A DNA stretch of 64,000 bases from Litchfieldia alkalitelluris (lineage in GTDB: Bacteria > Bacillota > Bacilli > Bacillales > Bacillaceae_L), in contig NZ_KV917374.1 of NCBI RefSeq assembly GCF_002019645.1, forward strand, positions 157,148-221,147, written 5' to 3'. The notes under the pieces were generated by a model. That model searched no databases and was not told the DNA's origin. It worked only from the letters and a program-made list of their open reading frames with translations. Position numbers and translations under genes: made by a program. This document shows positions 60,833 to 64,000 of the stretch, in pieces (position 1 is the first letter of the stretch; every line of letters starts with the position of its first letter).

Positions 60833-63800
60833 TTATTCTTTAGTAACCGTATCTCTTACTTCATCTTCTCCAACAGGTGCACCATCTAATGCGATTCCAT
60901 CGGATTGATTTTGTTCTTCATCATCTTCTGTATCACGCATTTCGATTTCTTTTTCATCCTCAGATAGAATTTTAACGTCCATTCCAAGTGATTGAAGCTC
61001 TTTCATAAGTACTTTAAATGACTCAGGAACACCAGGCTCCGGAACATTCTCACCCTTAACAATCGCTTCATAAGTTTTCACACGACCAACAACATCATCT
61101 GACTTAACAGTAAGTATTTCTTGCAATGTATATGCCGCACCATAAGCTTCAAGTGCCCATACCTCCATCTCACCAAAACGCTGACCACCAAATTGAGCTT
61201 TACCTCCAAGTGGTTGTTGTGTAACAAGTGAGTATGGTCCAGTAGAACGCGCATGTAGCTTATCATCAACCATGTGAGCTAGCTTAATCATATACATAAC
61301 TCCAACGGATACACGGTTATCAAATGGCTCACCCGTTCTTCCATCATATAAAACCGTTTTTGCATCACGTGACATTCCAGCCTCTTGCAGAGTACCCCAA
61401 ACATCTTCCTCACGAGCACCATCAAATACAGGTGAAGCAACATGAATACCAAGTGCTCTAGCAGCCATTCCTAAGTGAAGCTCAAGAACCTGCCCGATAT
61501 TCATACGTGATGGAACTCCAAGTGGATTTAACATGATATCAATTGGTGTACCGTCTGGTAGATATGGCATATCTTCTTCAGGAAGAATCCTTGAGATTAC
61601 CCCTTTGTTACCATGACGTCCTGCCATCTTATCTCCTTCAGAGATTTTACGTTTCTGAACGATATAAACACGGACTAATTGGTTAACTCCTGGTGGTAAT
61701 TCATCACCATCTTCGCGGTTAAACACTTTTACATCTAAAACGATACCGCCACCACCATGTGGAACACGAAGTGATGTATCGCGTACTTCACGAGCTTTTT
61801 CACCAAAAATCGCATGTAATAGACGTTCTTCAGCAGTTAATTCTGTTACCCCTTTAGGTGTAACCTTACCAACAAGAAGGTCTCCGTCTTTCACTTCTGC
61901 ACCAACCCGGATGATTCCACGCTCATCAAGATTTCTAAGAGCATCTTCACCGACATTTGGTATATCACGAGTAATTTCTTCAGGTCCTAATTTCGTATCA
62001 CGTGACTCTGATTCATATTCTTCAATATGTATAGAAGTGTATACGTCATCTTTCACTAGTCTTTCACTCATGATAATTGCATCTTCATAGTTGTATCCAT
62101 CCCATGTCATAAATCCAACAAGCACGTTACGACCTAATGCTAATTCACCTTTTTCCATTGATGGTCCATCTGCAAGGATTTCTCCTTTTACAACTTCATC
62201 ACCAACTGAAACAATCGGACGTTGGTTATAACACATACCTTGGTTTGAACGGATAAACTTCATCATACGGTACTTATCTAAATCACCTTTGACTTTTTGC
62301 CCGTCAACCTCTGTATAACGTCTAACCCAAATTTGCTTGGCTTCAACACGTTCTACAATCCCTGGATGTTTACATATAACAGCTGCACCAGAATCTTTCG
62401 CTGATACGTGTTCCATACCTGTTCCGACAATTGGTGACTCAGGTTGCATTAGAGGAACTGCTTGACGTTGCATGTTCGCTCCCATTAGCGCACGGTTAGA
62501 GTCATCATTTTCTAAGAACGGAATACAAGCTGTCGCAGCAGAAACTACCTGCTTCGGTGAAACGTCCATATAATCAACGCGATCACGGTTAACAACAGTG
62601 TTTTCTCCACGGAAACGAGCAATAATATCTAAATCGATAAATGCCCCATCTTCAGCTAATCTAGCATTTGCTTGTGCAACAACATAGTTATCTTCTTCAT
62701 CTGCAGTTAAGTAATCAATACGTGAAGTTACTTTACCCGTTTCAGGATCAACTCTTCTGTAAGGAGTTTCAATAAATCCGAATCGATTTACTTTCGCATA
62801 TGATGATAATGAGTTAATTAATCCGATATTCGGTCCCTCTGGTGTTTCAATTGGACACATACGGCCATAGTGAGAGTAGTGAACGTCACGCACTTCAAAT
62901 CCAGCACGTTCTCTCGTTAATCCACCAGGTCCTAATGCAGACAATCTACGTTTATGAGTCAATTCACCTAACGGATTCGTTTGATCCATGAACTGAGAAA
63001 GCTGTGAGCTTCCGAAAAACTCTTTCATAGATGCAATTACAGGACGAATATTAATTAGCTGTTGCGGTGTAATTGTAGCTGTGTCTTGAATTGACATTCT
63101 TTCACGAACCACACGTTCCATTCTAGATAATCCAATACGGAATTGGTTTTGAAGCAACTCACCAACAGAACGTAGACGACGATTACCTAAGTGATCAATA
63201 TCATCTGTGTCTCCTACTTGATGTAACAAGTTAAAGAAGTAACTAATAGATGATAAGATATCAGCTTGAGTAATATTCTTGATTGACTCATCTGTATAAG
63301 CATTACCGATAACATTAATGACTAACTCACCATCAGGATCACTCGGAGCAAAAATTTTGATAGATTGAACTGTAGCATCCTCATTTAATACCCCACCAGT
63401 TGGTGTAATTGATTTGAATCCGATACCCGATTCCAAATTAGGGATAATGCGGTCTAGTGTTCTTCTATCTAATAGAGTACCTTTTTCAGCAATGATTTCA
63501 CCTGTTTCACCATCAACTAGTGTTTCAGCCAGTCTTTGATTAAATAGACGATTTTTAATATGAAGCTTTTTATTTATCTTATAACGACCTACGTTTGCTA
63601 GGTCATAACGTTTTGGATCAAAGAAGCGTGATTCTAATAAGCTTTTTGCATTCTCTACTGTCGGTGGCTCACCAGGACGTAATCTTTCATAAATCTCAAG
63701 TAATGCCTTTTCAGTAGTTTCCGTATTGTCTTTATCAAGAGTATTTCTGAGATATTCATTTTCTCCAAATAAATCAAGAATTTCTTGATCAGAACCGAAA

Positions 63801-64000
63801 CCAAGAGCACGCAAAAGAACCGTAACAGGTAATTTACGAGTACGATCGATGCGAACATATACAACATCCTTAGCATCAGTTTCATACTCTAGCCAAGCAC
63901 CACGGTTTGGAATAACAGTTGCAGTAAAGCCACGCTTACCATTTTTATCTACTTTACCACTAAAATAAACACTTGGTGAACGAACCAATTGTGAAACAAT
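60833..64000 (-). CDS. rpoB: RNA polymerase beta subunit, 5' end outside window
   Basis: The frame is open from the stop at 60833 to the right edge, giving about 1055 residues; some 130 N-terminal residues are missing because the window ends. [14 protein letters not shown] followed by [13 protein letters not shown] is the rifampicin region, and [10 protein letters not shown] and [20 protein letters not shown] are conserved. The acidic C-terminal tail ([16 protein letters not shown]) is of the Bacillus type. Confidence 0.99.
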   Translation of the reverse strand: MVSQLVRSPSVYFSGKVDKNGKRGFTATVIPNRGAWLEYETDAKDVVYVRIDRTRKLPVTVLLRALGFGSDQEILDLFGENEYLRNTLDKDNTETTEKALLEIYERLRPGEPPTVENAKSLLESRFFDPKRYDLANVGRYKINKKLHIKNRLFNQRLAETLVDGETGEIIAEKGTLLDRRTLDRIIPNLESGIGFKSITPTGGVLNEDATVQSIKIFAPSDPDGELVINVIGNAYTDESIKNITQADILSSISYFFNLLHQVGDTDDIDHLGNRRLRSVGELLQNQFRIGLSRMERVVRERMSIQDTATITPQQLINIRPVIASMKEFFGSSQLSQFMDQTNPLGELTHKRRLSALGPGGLTRERAGFEVRDVHYSHYGRMCPIETPEGPNIGLINSLSSYAKVNRFGFIETPYRRVDPETGKVTSRIDYLTADEEDNYVVAQANARLAEDGAFIDLDIIARFRGENTVVNRDRVDYMDVSPKQVVSAATACIPFLENDDSNRALMGANMQRQAVPLMQPESPIVGTGMEHVSAKDSGAAVICKHPGIVERVEAKQIWVRRYTEVDGQKVKGDLDKYRMMKFIRSNQGMCYNQRPIVSVGDEVVKGEILADGPSMEKGELALGRNVLVGFMTWDGYNYEDAIIMSERLVKDDVYTSIHIEEYESESRDTKLGPEEITRDIPNVGEDALRNLDERGIIRVGAEVKDGDLLVGKVTPKGVTELTAEERLLHAIFGEKAREVRDTSLRVPHGGGGIVLDVKVFNREDGDELPPGVNQLVRVYIVQKRKISEGDKMAGRHGNKGVISRILPEEDMPYLPDGTPIDIMLNPLGVPSRMNIGQVLELHLGMAARALGIHVASPVFDGAREEDVWGTLQEAGMSRDAKTVLYDGRTGEPFDNRVSVGVMYMIKLAHMVDDKLHARSTGPYSLVTQQPLGGKAQFGGQRFGEMEVWALEAYGAAYTLQEILTVKSDDVVGRVKTYEAIVKGENVPEPGVPESFKVLMKELQSLGMDVKILSEDEKEIEMRDTEDDEEQNQSDGIALDGAPVGEDEVRDTVTKE

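Noticed and set aside
62965..63010. Rifampicin-resistance mutation in rpoB
   Set aside because: The only difference from the usual Bacillus string is Gly after NPL, where Ala or Ser is common; the resistance-linked Gln, Asp, His, Arg and Ser positions look unaltered.

Overview
The window looks like a chromosomal segment of a low-GC, endospore-forming member of the Bacillaceae. The evidence is gene order and protein sequence: rpoB-rpoC-rplGB-rpsL-rpsG-fusA-tuf, the S10-spc-alpha ribosomal supercluster, ecfA1-ecfA2-ecfT-truA-rplM-rpsI, then the sporulation and germination genes ybaK-cwlD-salA-gerD-kbaA-pdaB, an rrn operon, and sigW-rsiW-cdaA-cdaR-glmM-glmS. This matches the Bacillus subtilis layout near the origin. 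I cannot name the species. Almost everything is on the minus strand, so the biological order runs from the right edge (rpoB, cut by the window end) to the left.

Layout by position. 1-6.2 kb: a type I restriction-modification operon hsdM-hsdS-hsdR, with an unidentified ORF running off the left edge. 6.2-7.1 kb: gene-poor, with a decayed zinc-ribbon ORF and the glmS terminator. 7.1-12.8 kb: cdaA-cdaR-glmM-glmS, which couples c-di-AMP synthesis to amino-sugar synthesis; a glmS ribozyme lies in front of glmS. 13.0-14.35 kb: sigW-rsiW with an exact sigma-W promoter. 14.5-15.5 kb: arginase rocF. 15.5-17.9 kb: an IS200/IS605-type element with a frameshifted tnpA and an intact tnpB-like gene. 18.3-24.3 kb: 16S-23S-5S followed by nine tRNA genes, driven by two tandem promoters. 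24.3-31.1 kb: a small conserved ORF, pdaB, kbaA, gerD, salA, cwlD, ybaK, and a PAS-PAS sensor kinase with no regulator partner. 31.4-50.9 kb: rpsI to rpsJ. 52.3-64 kb: tuf to rpoB.

Several RNA or DNA elements are visible: the glmS ribozyme, an L13-type leader before rplM, a hairpin leader before rpsJ, an undescribed structured leader before rpoA, and many intrinsic terminators.

The most unusual feature is a strictly 52-bp tandem array between the tuf terminator and the S10 promoter (about 51.24-51.99 kb). Each unit carries a 7-bp dyad. In outlying units the dyad has changed on both arms in a compensatory way. Two other intergenic regions (18.0-18.15 kb and 31.14-31.32 kb) hold unrelated hairpin units repeated at about 50-62 bp, so hairpins repeated at close to 52 bp may be a general intergenic element type in this genome.
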